Source: Echiichthys vipera (Eukaryota > Chordata > Actinopteri > Perciformes > Trachinidae). Taken from it: a DNA stretch of 64,000 bases. The translations under genes were made by a program, and so were the position numbers. Positions 24,284 to 35,062 of the stretch are shown here, piece by piece; the stretch's first letter is position 1, and each line of letters begins with the position of its first letter. The stretch spans positions 1,178,890-1,242,889 of the forward strand of contig OY829652.1 of assembly GCA_963691815.1 (NCBI GenBank). The letters are read 5' to 3'. The notes below the pieces were generated by a model that ran no database searches, was not told the origin of the DNA, and worked only from the letters and a program-made list of their open reading frames with translations.

Positions 24284-24385
24284 TGACAGGCAGGAAGCTC
24301 AACTGATCATTTTATTCAGACCAAATAAAACGATTGATGAGTTTCAACACCTGGTGGATTTCTTTGACATTTTAGTGCCATAGGC

Positions 24386-24446
24386 TTTGTTCAGACTCAA
24401 ACTAACAAGTACACAGTGTGTGTGTGTGTGTGCGTTTGTGCGTGCA

Positions 24447-24482
<36 letters not shown>

Positions 24483-24616
24483 CGTGCATGTGTGTGTGTG
24501 TGTGTGTTAATGGCGATGAAGGATCGTGTCATCCAGTGCAACAGTGTTCGTTTTAAACAACAGTGTGAGGAAGAAGAGATGTCAGGCTGTGACACACACA
24601 CACACACACACAGAGA

Positions 24617-24666
<50 letters not shown>

Positions 24667-24725
24667 AACACAAACACAAACACACACACACACACTGTGT
24701 ACTTGTTAGTTTGAGTCTGAACATG
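24386..24725. repeat. Symmetric palindrome with TG and CA microsatellites
   Basis: TTCAGACTCAAACTAACAAG followed by TACACAGTGTG and a (TG)n tract on the left is mirrored by a (CA)n tract, CACTGTGTACTTGTTAGTTT and GAGTCTGAACATG on the right. About 80 unique bases (24509-24590) form the centre. Both tracts contain interruptions (TGCG; CACAAA). Confidence 0.88.
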
Positions 24726-25054
24726 AAGAAAAAAGTCAAATAATGTGACTGGAGCCTCGCAGCAGTCGGGACCAAAGTGCACGTGAAGTAAACGTTCTGT
24801 AGTTGCACTTGCAGAGGAAGGTTCAGTAACACGCCGGTTGTCATGGTAACAAGCCACCATAAGTGCCTCGTTCCTCGTTTTTCTTTTTTCTGCAGAGCGA
24901 GAGGCGGGTCAGTTTTCAGTATCGGAGCGATTTATCTCTCCAAAATATCCCAGATCCCTCCGTGTGCCGGGCTTTGCTCCGCTGATGAAGGATGGGGCCA
25001 CGCAGAGGACAAACAGAGCACCCGGGGGCTTTAATTCACCCCCCCACCCCCTAT
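24726..25054. other. No gene recognised
   Basis: Unique sequence between microsatellites. Confidence 0.3.
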
Positions 25055-25070
25055 CCACACACACACATAT

Positions 25071-25108
<38 letters not shown>

Positions 25109-25110
25109 AC
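25055..25110 (+). repeat. (AC)n microsatellite
   Basis: AC run with a TATGT interruption near its start. Confidence 0.9.
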
Positions 25111-25213
25111 GAGAACACAGTCTCTCCATCTTCCCGCTCGCTCCATCTCTCCAGTGAATAGGAGAATATATCAGTAGCTTTATGTTGTGGCCTTGTGTTC
25201 GCTGTGTGTGGGA

Positions 25214-25258
25214 GGTGTGTGTGTGTGTGCGTGTGTGTGTGCGTGTGTGTGTGTGTCC
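25214..25258 (+). repeat. (GT)n microsatellite
   Basis: GT run with GC interruptions. Confidence 0.9.
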
Positions 25259-25647
25259 GTCCCTGGAGGAGCTCATTACATCCTGTTTGCTGTGTTCCTG
25301 TAACAGGAATACACTGTGAAAACATTGTAAACAAGTGCGTCCTCACTGGAAAACTAACAACGCTCCGTAGTGTCTGTAATTAAAAACAGACGTTTGCTGA
25401 ATCAGATTTAATGAGAAAAGTATTTTTGGATGTTTTCTTCTCGACCAGCGACTCGGAGAAGACTGTAAATAGTTATTATCGCATTATTTTCGGGCTGTAT
25501 CGCGACGCACGATGTACCGTAATCGCCCGAATAGGAAACGAGTCTTTTCTCACCTGCTTTACTGTCACCTAGCTCTGTAGGAAGGGCTGCAACATTTCAC
25601 TGTGGTTTACTGTAACGTATCTCAGTAAAATGCTGCTACACTGTACA

Positions 25648-25912
25648 TGGGCGACTGTGGTTCAGAGGCAGAGTGGGTTGTCCTCCATTCGAGAGATTGG
25701 CGGTTCGATCCCCACGTGTCGAAGTGTCCTTGGGCAAGACACTGAACCTTGAATTGCTCCCCGTGCTGCACATGGGTGTGTGAATGTGGTGTGAATGGTT
25801 ACATTAGATGGTCTGTAGACGTCCGTCAGTGTGAACGTGACAAGTGTGAAAGCGCCGTGAGTCGTCAGAAGACTAGAAAGGCGCTTTATAAGAACAAGTC
25901 CATTTACTTTAC
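25648..25912 (+). mobile_element. tRNA-derived SINE, second copy
   Basis: Same family as 508-775: GGGCGACTGTGGTTCAGAGG at the head, GGTTCGATCCCC as B box, CTTGGGCAAGACACTGAACC in the body and GGCGCTTTATAAGAAC at the end. A 48-bp minisatellite begins at its 3' end. Confidence 0.72.
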
Positions 25913-26647
25913 TGTAACTTACCTACTCCACTGTGCCATACTGTCACTTAGCTCTGTAGGACGTGCTGCTACACTCCACTGTTCCACACTGTCACTTAGT
26001 TCTGTAGGACATGCTGCTACACTCCACTGTGCCACACTGTCACTTAGTTCTGTAGGACGTTCTGCTACACTCCACTGTGCCATACTGTCACTTAGTCCTG
26101 TAGGACATGCTGCTGCACTCCACTGTGCCATACTGTCACTTAGTTCTGTAGGACGTTCTGCTACACTCCACTGTGCCATACTGTCACTTAGTTCTGTAGG
26201 ACATGCTGCTGCACTCCACTGTGCCACACTGTCACTTAGTTCTGTAGGACATGCTGCTGCACTCCACTGTGCCACACTGTCACTTAGTTCTGTAGGACAT
26301 GCTGCTGCACTCCACTGTGCCACACTGTCACTTAGTTCTGTAGGACATGCTGCTGCACTCCACTGTGCCACACTGTCACTTAGCTCTGTAGGACATGCTG
26401 CTACACTCCACTGTGCCACACTGTCACTTAGCTCTGTAGGACATGCTGCTACACTCCACTGTGCCACACTGTCACTTAGTTCTGTAGGACATGCTGCTGC
26501 ACTCCACTGTGCCACACTGTCACTTAGTTCTGTAGGACGTGCTGCTACACTCCACTGTGCCACACTGTCACTTAGTTCTGTAGGACATGCTGCTGCACTC
26601 CACTGTTCCACACTGTCACTTAGTTCTGTAGGAAATGCTGCTACACT
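25913..26647 (+). repeat. 48-bp minisatellite, about 15 units
   Basis: Unit starts CTCCACTGTGCCACACTGTC and ends GGACATGCTGCTGCA. Because 48 is a multiple of three, long frames (300 codons plus strand, 230 minus) run through it. They are artefacts, not proteins. Confidence 0.95.
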
Positions 26648-27184
26648 TTAAAACACTTATCACTTCTCGCTCCTTCTCACTTCTTTAGTTTGTACTTATT
26701 TTATTTAATCTGCTGCTAAACTGCACACTGCGTATTGTTGTTTATTGTATAAACCTGCGTTTAACCACAACGTCTGTTGCACTCTGTCACATTTAGTTAT
26801 GTTACATTTATTTTACGTAAGCTTTATTTTTATTTGATTGATGTTTTTATGCTTATTGTTACTCTGATCCTTTCATCTTTGTGTTGAAACTGTTGCAAAA
26901 TCATTTCCCTCGGGATAAATGAAGCTTCTTGAATTTTGAAAAATCCTCATTTTCACTTTTAGAGCGTTACATTTTTACGTCTTTGCCTCCAGGTCGTGCG
27001 AGCTCTCCGTCTGCTGACGCCAGACTCTTTTAAATCCCTTCTCCCATCTTTCTTTAACAGAAACGAGTTTATGAGCCTTATTTCATCCTCCGCTGTTTGT
27101 TCTCACGTTGTCACGATCTCTGCTGTCTCTGCTGTTGTTTTCTGTCGTTTCTGTTGTTTTTATCTTCTGTTTTGTGCCAAAGAA
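26648..27184. other. LINE/SINE-like 3' end at about 26905-26940; otherwise unique
   Basis: ATTTCCCTCGGGATAAATGA is the kind of 3' end shared by several teleost retroposons (CGGGATCAATAAAGT type). A similar end occurs at about 57044-57065. The upstream part was not recognised. Confidence 0.4.
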
Positions 27185-27678
27185 ATAAGATTACCGTATT
27201 TTTCGGATTATAAGTCGCAGGGCCGCGGGTACGACTTACTAATTCGCGCGACAGCCAGTCGGCGTTGATACTCCCACTGGTTAGCATTAGCATAACTTCC
27301 CATTTAGCACAACAGCAGAGTATCCGGGTGTTCGGTCTGACGTAACGCCCGTTCAACATACGATTTCTGGGTCCAAACGCTCCGATGATACAAAACAGAC
27401 AACAACGGCTGAACGTGAGCAGTTACGATCACCTCTTTGGTCGGTTAGTCGTCTTTTCCATCAGTAAGAAAAACGTAAAATGACAAAAACTCAGATCTGT
27501 TCAAACAACTGGGGTTAGGGTTTGGACCGTTACGTCTGAACAGGAGAGTACAGCTGCAGTCCTGGAGGCCGGAGCCATGTCAGGACCAAAAAAGGGCATG
27601 TATGTGACGTTGGGGGGAGGGGCGTACGTCCATCTGGCTGACGTTTACCCCCAAGGAGAAGTGAGGGCCAGAGGCTAG
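27185..27678 (+). repeat. Unassigned interspersed repeat, copy 1
   Basis: Starts near TACCGTATTTTTCGGATTAT, a sequence seen at the ends of widespread vertebrate nonautonomous DNA elements. The block 27243-27678 is repeated at 28867-29263, with landmarks TTAGCATTAGCATAACTTCC, GTCGTCTTTTCCATCAGTAAG and ATGTGACGTTGGGGGGAGGG. Confidence 0.7.
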
Positions 27679-28589
27679 ATTGGACGCCAAAAACAAAATG
27701 TGCTAAACGGCCGCAGCTCCACTCTGATGTTTCTGATTCAGTCTGGATTCTTTAAATCTGAAGTTTCAAACCGTTATGATGAACCGACCCGGCGTTGGTG
27801 CGACGGAGGAGGAGGATGCGGTTGCGGTTGCTAGGAGACGTGGGAGTCTGTTTGCTGTGTTTGCGGTGACTCAGAGGTGCAGCGTGCTGATGTGAGGTAG
27901 AGCGACCGTGTGCATGCACTGACTCCTGAGCGGTTCATGTCAGTCTGCCTCAGCTCTCAGTGCTGCGGCACATCATCGCCGCAGCGTTCACCCACGCACG
28001 CCAGTTTGGATGTTTAACCCCGGGTGCGTTTGATCAGCCTGCGTCTCGTCTCTGTGGTCTCGACAGCAGGAAACATCCTTCTTTGTGTCTGATGTGATTT
28101 CAAAACCACGTGCATTTGATTTAACCTTCTTCCTAAAGTCCCGCTCGTGGAGGACGATGGATTTCAGCTGCGTCTGCTGTTAAAATGGGAGCATCACTAA
28201 GCGTCTGTGTGAAATTAGGCCTCCTGCTGTAATTAGCAGGCTGATGAGCAGATAGAGGAGTGTTACGGCGCATGCACCACATTTTGAAGTCATTATTGGC
28301 GGCGGCGCGGGCAGATGAGGCGGATAAACACAGTTTGGATGTGTTGATGTGTAAGGAGAGGGGGGGTTTGGGGGGAAGGTTCCTCCCCGGGAGGTCAGCT
28401 GAGGGAACGAATAACGCTTGTTTGTGTCTTTTCTCCTTTAAACCTGCCTCTCCGTAAATGCCAGAGAGCTTGATGAGTGTTGGAGGAGATCATCCATCCC
28501 TCACGCGTGCACAGCGGCGTGCTTTCATGAGGCGGTGGAGGAGTTTGGCGAAGCTGGACTGGTTTTGTGGTAACGGGCAGAACCAGAGG
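27679..28589. other. No gene recognised
   Basis: Unique sequence; no supported feature. Confidence 0.3.
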
Positions 28590-29263
28590 GTACGTGCAAA
28601 TTCAAGATGAGCGACCGAAACATGCGATCGTCGCGTCCATCGCGTCCAAGTTTTCAGGCAAATTCGTGCGACACTCGGCCGTCATCAGTGAGAAAACGCG
28701 CCGCTGTGAAAGGAAAGGGAGCGTTGGCTTTAAAACACGAGCGTCAGCGCGGCGCAATGAGCGTTTCATCTCCATCGTTGGACAGAAGCAAAGACGTGAG
28801 AAATTCAAGATGAGCGACCGAAACACGCGATGCTGCGTCCATTGCGTCCAAGTTTTCAGGCGAAGTCGTGCGACAGCCAGTCGGGGTTGATACTCTCACT
28901 GGTTAGCATTAGCATAACTTCCCATTTAGCACAACAGCAGAGTATCCGGCTGTTCGGTCTGACGTAACGGACGATCAAAATACGATTTCCGGGTCCAAAC
29001 GCTCTGATGATACAAAACAGACAACAGCGGGCGAGCGTGAGCAGTTACGATCACCTCTTTGGTCGGTTAGTCGTCTTTTTCATCCGTAAGAAAAACGTAA
29101 AATGACAAAAAATCAGATCTGTTCAAACAACGGGGGGGTTAGGGTTTGGACCGTGAGCCATGTCAGGACCAAAAAAGTGCATGTATGTGACGTTGGGGGG
29201 AGGGGCGTACGTCCATGTGGCTGACGTTTACCTCCGAGGAGAAGTGAGGGCCCGAGGCTAGCT
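28590..29263 (+). repeat. Unassigned interspersed repeat, copy 2, with internal direct repeat
   Basis: 28867-29263 matches 27243-27678 but lacks about 40 bases before GAGCCATGTCAGGACC. Within this copy an 82-base block (TTCAAGATGAGCGACCGAAA start) occurs twice, at about 28602-28683 and 28804-28885. Confidence 0.7.
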
Positions 29264-29580
29264 GTCACTCAAGAGGCCACGCCCCTAATTATTCATAAAC
29301 TTTAACCTCTAATAAAATAAAAACTAGCCCCTCCCCCTCAGTGTTGTCATGGAGATCTGATCTAAACACACAGACTAGAATGTTCTTTTGTCCTTAAACA
29401 GGTTTAATGATGCTGTGTAAACGGCCTGTTTAACATGGGGCTCAATGAGAAACTGCTCTGTTATGAAACCTGCCCCTAGTGGACACTCAGAGAACTGACG
29501 CTGACGGAGCTTCCTGATTGGTTTAAAAACAGGAAGTCTCTCTCTGTGGGCGGGGCTTAGTCTGAACGCAGCTCAGATCC
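29264..29580. repeat. Probable dispersed teleost repeat, family unknown
   Basis: AAGAGGCCACGCCCCTAATT and CATGGGGCTCAATGAGAAAC are phrases I associate with repetitive fish DNA. No second copy lies in this window, so the call is weak. Confidence 0.3.
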
Positions 29581-29821
29581 TTTTGTTATTGCTTTACACA
29601 GACTTTTAATCGTGTAACTTGTGGATAATAAAACCCATATTGATGTGGATGTGGATGTGGAGCGTGCGTCGATCGCCTCCATCTCCTCCTGGCGTCCCCG
29701 TCGCTGTGGGCGAGGGCGGCAGGATGACAGTGACAGTGCATTACTTGCTAATCATGTCCCATTACTTAATTATCCCTCCGTTTATTGCCAGGACCTCTAT
29801 CTCATTATAAGCCATGAATCA

Positions 29822-30019
<198 letters not shown>

Positions 30020-30244
30020 TGATAAAACATCTCCATTAACCATGTTGGGATATTAACACGCGGGGGCGGAGGGAGCGGCGTCCCTCTGCTGCGATGGCGC
30101 CTGCGGAGAGGTCGCCTGAGGGGACGGGAGATGATGGAAGTCACGTTTGTGATGTGATCCATCGATACCGGGCGATTTTTGACCGTTTCTCACATAAATT
30201 GCTCAAATGTTTTTGTTTTATTCAGTTTGAACACTTGATGTTTT

Positions 30245-30335
30245 AGACCAGGGGAGTCAAACATACGGCCCGTGGGCCTGAACCGGCCCGCCAAAGGCTC
30301 CAATCCGGCCCAAAGGGATGACTTTGAAAAAGTTT
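30245..30335 (+). mobile_element. hAT-like element end fragment
   Basis: CAGGGGAGTCAAACATACGG and CCCGCCAAAGGCTCCAATCC resemble the start of vertebrate hAT elements (CAGGGGTGTCAAACTC type) that carry GGCCCG-rich ends. Only the end is visible. Confidence 0.45.
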
Positions 30336-30354
30336 AAAAATTAGCAACTGAACT

Positions 30355-30521
30355 GCAATTCAGTAGCTCAGTCCATAGGTGACTTGGCTGGGAACTGGAG
30401 GGTCGCCGGTTTGAGACCCTGTGTGGACCATGAATGGAGCGTGGACTGTTGAGCAAGGCACCGAACCCCCAACTGCTCGGGACGCTGGTCACTGGCAGCC
30501 CCCTCGCTCTGACATCACTCC

Positions 30522-30523
<2 letters not shown>
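30355..30523 (+). mobile_element. V-SINE-like tRNA-derived SINE fragment
   Basis: Contains GGTCGCCGGTTTGAGACCCT (B-box region) followed by GAGCAAGGCACCGAACCCCC, the central block of V-SINE-type fish retroposons. It runs directly into a TG microsatellite. Confidence 0.6.

Positions 30524-30559
<36 letters not shown>
30524..30559 (+). repeat. (TG)n microsatellite
   Basis: 18 TG units at the end of a SINE. Confidence 0.95.
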
Positions 30560-31245
30560 GGAGCTGCCGGAGTTCTGTCAGGTCGACTCTTCTTCACGAG
30601 GACGGACGCACTGAACCAAACCACAGCCTCTGATCGGTTCCTAACCACGTGGTTGCCATGCCGAACCCTAACCGCCCCCTTTGGTCGGCTAACATCGACC
30701 GTGTGACGGCGTTCTTGGTGCAGACACCAGTGACAAGCACGCAGAATCAGGCCCGACGCTGCAGGAACCCGCTGTTCAAACCCAGCTCCAGCCCGAACCA
30801 CGGCAGCAGCTTTGGGCCCGAATTTCAATTTCAATTTTAACTTTAAACGTCAAATTAAATCCAGATTTTATAATATTTAGGATTAAAAGAGGCTCCATAA
30901 TGTTTTGCATTAAGACTAAAACAAAAAGGAAAGTTCCAGGTTGTGGTTATTTGTGGTTCTGCTGTGACTTTAAGGCTCCGGCGCACCTGAGATCCAACTG
31001 GGCCGTCGCCCCTGAACTCCTGTTTGAGACGTATTTTAAACGTAAGACATAAAAAACACATTTTATTTATTATATTTAACCAGTAAAGCTCGATTCATGT
31101 TAATACATAATTCATTAGAGTTGCTGCTCGTCACTGAAATCCATAATATTTATTATATATTACATAATAATTTATCTGTAGTCGTTTCGTTTTATAGCAG
31201 AATAAAAATATTTAAATAAAATTGTTTATATTTTTCATTTCAATG
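30560..31245. other. No gene recognised
   Basis: AT-rich towards its right end; no supported feature. Confidence 0.3.
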
Positions 31246-31534
31246 TTCAGTTTCATTCCAAACTAATTAAAGATTTGCTCTGACCACAGAAGCGTTGTCC
31301 CCATTAGACCCTGCATGTCCGTAGTTCATTCACTCAAGCTTGTATGAGTTGCAGATGTGTAGTAATGTAGTTGGAAAAGGAAAAGAGTCTTTGTTAACGG
31401 AGGATAAAAAAGAATCACAAGAAAGAAAACTGTTGAACTCGGGTGTTGAGTCAGTTTTCCAGTCAGTGACCTTCGATCATTACTGAGGAGTCCCCAAAGC
31501 AACTTCAGTCCAAAGCAACTGGACGAGGAAGACG

Positions 31535-31564
31535 TTTCCCCTCTCAGCCAAGAGGCTTCATCAG
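31535..31564 (-). ncRNA. Hammerhead-ribozyme-like core 1
   Basis: Minus strand reads CTGATGA, a stem CCTCT...AGAGG with a 6-base loop, then GAAA. These are the two conserved hammerhead boxes joined by stem II. The cleavage site (NUH) and stems I and III were not confidently paired, so activity is unproven. Confidence 0.55.
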
Positions 31565-31774
31565 TTCATGTACGCATCTGACCAGGACCAGGACCAGGCT
31601 GGGACCGGACCAAGACCAGGACCAGGACCAGGACCAGGACCAGGACCAGGCTGGGACTGAACCAACTAACTGGCCTCTCACAGGCCGATGATGTCACTGG
31701 AACCCTTTGTGCTCCAAGTGCCAACGACCGTCGTTGGAGTGGCAGTCGTTGGTGGGCAGTTGGTTTCGACTTGG

Positions 31775-32206
31775 TTAGTGCTCCATTGAGTCTGAACGAC
31801 AGTCGTTGGGGTCACATGGGGCCATGTGTGAACAGTTGTCCTTTGAGGTTAGATTGTTGAATCTCCTGGGAAGGGATGAAAGGGCAGCATTGTAAATTGG
31901 AGATAAGTGGTGTCTCAGACCCCCTCCTCTGTTTAGCGATGGTTTCTCAACTTTTACATAGATGGCTTCTTTTCCTCCTCTTTCAAACCATCTGTCCTCT
32001 CTGTCCAGGATTTGGACATTGCTGTCGTCAAAGGAGTGGGCTTTCTCCCTGAGGTGTAAGTGGACAGCAGAGTCCAGGCCTGAGGAGTTAGCTCTCCTGT
32101 GTTGGGCCATGTGTTTATGCAGTGGTTGTTTTGTTTCTCCAATGTAAAGATCTTTGCATTCCTCGTTGCATTGGACAGCATAAACCAGGTTGCTTACGCT
32201 GTCCAA
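31775..32206 (-). pseudogene. GIY-YIG endonuclease C-terminal fragment of a Penelope-like element
   Basis: A 143-codon open stretch without ATG at its left edge. It shows the GIY-YIG signature in Penelope form, LVYAVQC (residues 7-13) and LYIGET (20-25), then HMAQHRR, a DREDRWFERGGKEAIYVK block and PSLNRGGGLRHHLSP. In Penelope-like retroelements this domain follows the reverse transcriptase and nicks target DNA. The upstream RT is missing; at its 5' edge the frame enters an inverted repeat, so this is a relic. No stop interrupts the domain itself. The last residues are encoded by the flanking repeat. Confidence 0.82.
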
Positions 32207-32215
32207 TGCAACGAG
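32162..32215. repeat. Short palindrome at the edge of the GIY-YIG fragment
   Basis: Arms CCTCGTTGCATTGGACAGC (about 32161-32180) and GCTGTCCAATGCAACGAGG (about 32197-32215) are complementary around a loop of about 17 bases. The palindrome is the switch point between coding fragment and inverted flank. Confidence 0.85.
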
Positions 32216-32471
32216 GCCCCATGTGACCCCAACGACTGTCGTTCAGACTCAATGGAGCACTAATGAAGTCGAAACCAACTGCCCACCAACGACTGTCACT
32301 CTAACGACGGGCGTGGGCTTTTGGAGCACAAAGGGTGTCAGTGACATCATCGGCCTTGTGAGAGGTTAAATACCAGGATCTCCACACCAGATAGTTGGAC
32401 CAGTCCCAGCCTGGTCCTGGTCCTGGTCCAGTCCCAGCCTGGTCCTGGTCCTGGTCAGATGCGTACATGAA

Positions 32472-32501
32472 CTGATGAAGCCTCTTGGATGAGAGGTGAA
32501 A
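32472..32501 (+). ncRNA. Hammerhead-ribozyme-like core 2
   Basis: CTGATGA at 32472-32478, stem II CCTCT/AGAGG, GAAA at 32498-32501. Opposite orientation to cores 1 and 3, as expected from the inverted unit. Confidence 0.55.
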
Positions 32502-32992
32502 CGTCTTCCTAGACAAACAACCAGTCCAGTTGTTTTTGACTGAAATTGCTTTGAGGATAACAACGACCTGGACACACGAGAACATTCACAGGCAGAATAG
32601 TGAGTCAGGTGAGGCTGAATAACAAACTGTTTCCTGGTTTGTCTCAGGTGAGTCAGGTGAGGTGAGTCAGGTGAGGTGCGGAGCTTTATCGGGTTTGTCC
32701 GGTTCAGTTTCATTCCAAACTAATTAAAGATTTGCTCTGACCACAGAAGCGTTGTCCCCATTAGACCCTGCATGTCCGTAGTTCATTCACTCAAGCTTGT
32801 ATGAGTTGCAGATGTGTATTAGTGTAGTTGGAAAAGGAAAAGAGTCTTTGTTAACGGAGGATTAAAAAAGAATCACAAGAAATAAAACTGTTGAACTCGG
32901 GTGTTGAGTCAGTTTTCCAGTCAGTGACCTTCGATCATTACTGAGGAGTCCCCAAAGCAACTTCAGTCCAAAGCAACTGGACGAGGAAGACG

Positions 32993-33022
32993 TTTCCCCT
33001 CTCATCCGAGAGGCTTCATCAG
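32993..33022 (-). ncRNA. Hammerhead-ribozyme-like core 3
   Basis: Minus strand CTGATGA (33022-33016), stem II CCTCT/AGAGG around TCGGATG-type loop bases, GAAA at 32996-32993. Same orientation as core 1. Confidence 0.55.
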
Positions 33023-33331
33023 TTCATGTACGCATCTGACCAGGACCAGGACCAGGCTGGGACTGGACCAGGGCCAGGACCAGACTGGGACTGGTCCAAC
33101 TAACTGGTGTGAGATCCAAGTATTTAACCTCTCACAAGGCCGATGATGTCACTGGAACCCTCTGTGCTCCAAGTGCCAACGACCGTCGTTGGAGGGAAGT
33201 TGGTTTGGACTTTGTTAGTGCTGGTCCAGCCTGGTCCTGGTCCTGGTCCTGGTCCTGGTCCAGTCGTTGGTGGGAAGTAGGTTTCGGCTTCATTAGTGCT
33301 CTATTGAGTCTAAACGACAGTCGTTGGAGTC

Positions 33332-33782
33332 ACAGGAGCCCGTTTGCACATGTACGAGCACGAGCGTGCGCACGTGTACGAGCACGAGGCCTACGGCGGC
33401 TCTGAGGTCATTTCCTGTGCGCCTGTTAGGACGTAGAAAAAAGAAGGAGGGACCATGCGCGGACATTTCAAACAATGGCGGTGAAAGGTTCACGTTGGTG
33501 TGATGCGGAGGTGGAGTGTTTACTGCAGATTTGGTCGATGAAAAGATTCAAAAACAGTCGACAAGACGCACAAAAACTCCGAGGTCTACGGAAAGATCTG
33601 GAAACAAAGCCACGCATCGCCATGACGTCATCAATGCGTGTGACGTGTTACGGCGTGATGACGTATAGGCAGCAAGAAGCATTCTCCGAGGCCCAGGTAG
33701 TGTGAGTACAAACGGGCCTGGAGGGGGGGACAAGGACCCTAAAGCCCGGGGCACGGGACGGAGGCACAGTGGGAGGGCGCCC
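33332..33782 (+). mobile_element. PIF/Harbinger-like element, 5'-truncated
   Basis: Begins CCCGTTTGCACATGTACGAG directly after Penelope sequence, has the broken Myb/SANT-like segment (33475-33600) and ends GGGAGGGCGCCC. Confidence 0.75.
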
Positions 33783-33982
33783 TTGGTGTCACGTTATGTA
33801 ATTTCCACACGACTCCATCTGATGGGAAAACACACACACACACAATTTTGTTTAATTTCACCTGCTTTTTAGTAAATACGCTTCCTAAAGACGTGTCCAG
33901 TATAAACTCCGCTGTCTTTGCTGGTGTTTGTTGAGTCAGCGGCGCTCTGCAGCTCCACCGATATGACTACATGGATTATTCT

Positions 33983-34032
<50 letters not shown>

Positions 34033-35062
34033 TTTACATACTTACACACTTGCTGTTTTAAAGAGTGGTGGTGCAGTTGCTCCTGCTGTTCCAGCATCTG
34101 GACGGAGCGGCTTCCTGCAGAGGCAGATGAAGTATTTGCCTCTTCTCCTTCACATCCACACGACATCAATCCAGTCTAATTTCCCCCCCATGTGGACGTT
34201 AACCGCACCGCCCATCAACATCGACCGCGCTGCGAGGAAATGAAGGCCACTCCCGACACACACACACACACAAGAACAGTCCTGCAGCAGTTTGAAAATC
34301 CTTTACCAAGAGCATTAATAGAAGAACTCTCAGAGAAGCATCATGGGAAGTGTCTGACTTCTACACGAGAGAACTTGAACTTGAACTCATTTCTAGGTTT
34401 TAGGACTCATTCCTGTAGCACTCTATTAGCATTAGCATTAGCATTAGCACAGCTGCCTGTTATTTCAACACGTCGTCAAACCTAAACGCCAGATGAGGTC
34501 GCTCTGACCGTATGTGCTGCTTTTGGATCTTGTAATAAAGAAAAACAAAACGAATCAACATTAATAACATTTGACGGATGAACAGTTGTTTTTCCAGGTC
34601 TTAATCCTTCTTTAAAGCCAACTTAAAGTTAACTAACTGACTGCTAAATGAAGCTAACACCATCTTACCTCAGGCATTAAGTCATTTGTAATACCGTATA
34701 TCACTTAGACGCTGAAAGTTCAATACCTGTAGACCTCCAGGTTAAAGATCCAATCCCCATAGACCTCCATGAAATGAGACCTCATACCTCCGTAGAAGAC
34801 GCGTCCCCCTGTACCAAGATGGCTGCCGTGTTGAGGCAGCAGGGCCCGATGACACATTTGTGTACAGTGTGCGTACGTTTGGTGTGTCAGCTCACGACCC
34901 CCTCTGCTTCCTCCTGCTTTACCTCCAGTTTGGTGTGACTGCAGTAAATGTTGACTTCAGGGCACTGCGGACTTTCATCTCTGCTGCCTCTCCTTCCTGT
35001 TTACCTTCTCCCTGAACTCAGGTGTGCTCACTGTGAGTGTGAGTTCTGCTTTCATCAGTTCG
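33783..35062. other. CA microsatellite (33988-34027), ATTAGC repeat (about 34427-34449); no gene
   Basis: Unique sequence with simple repeats. 34680-34850 has a dispersed-repeat feel (CATAGACCTCCATGAAATGA, CAAGATGGCTGCCGTGTTGA), but no second copy is present here. Confidence 0.35.

Larger units (their letters stand above)
31246..33330. mobile_element. Rearranged Penelope-like element (Neptune-type) cluster
   Basis: Three partial terminal units surround a GIY-YIG gene fragment. Unit 1 (31246-31827) and unit 3 (32704-33225) are direct copies sharing TTCATTCCAAACTAATTAAA, GAACTCGGGTGTTGAGTCAG and GGAGTCCCCAAAGCAACTTC. Unit 2 (32217-32560) is inverted relative to unit 1. Each unit has a GGACCA-rich simple repeat and a hammerhead-like core. 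The reverse transcriptase is absent. Penelope-like elements are known for pseudo-LTRs in mixed orientation and for hammerhead motifs, which fits. Confidence 0.75.

Noticed and set aside
25749..26651. 300-codon plus-strand frame and 230-codon minus-strand frame
   Set aside because: Both are produced by a 48-base minisatellite; the peptides repeat every 16 residues and no start or splice context supports them.
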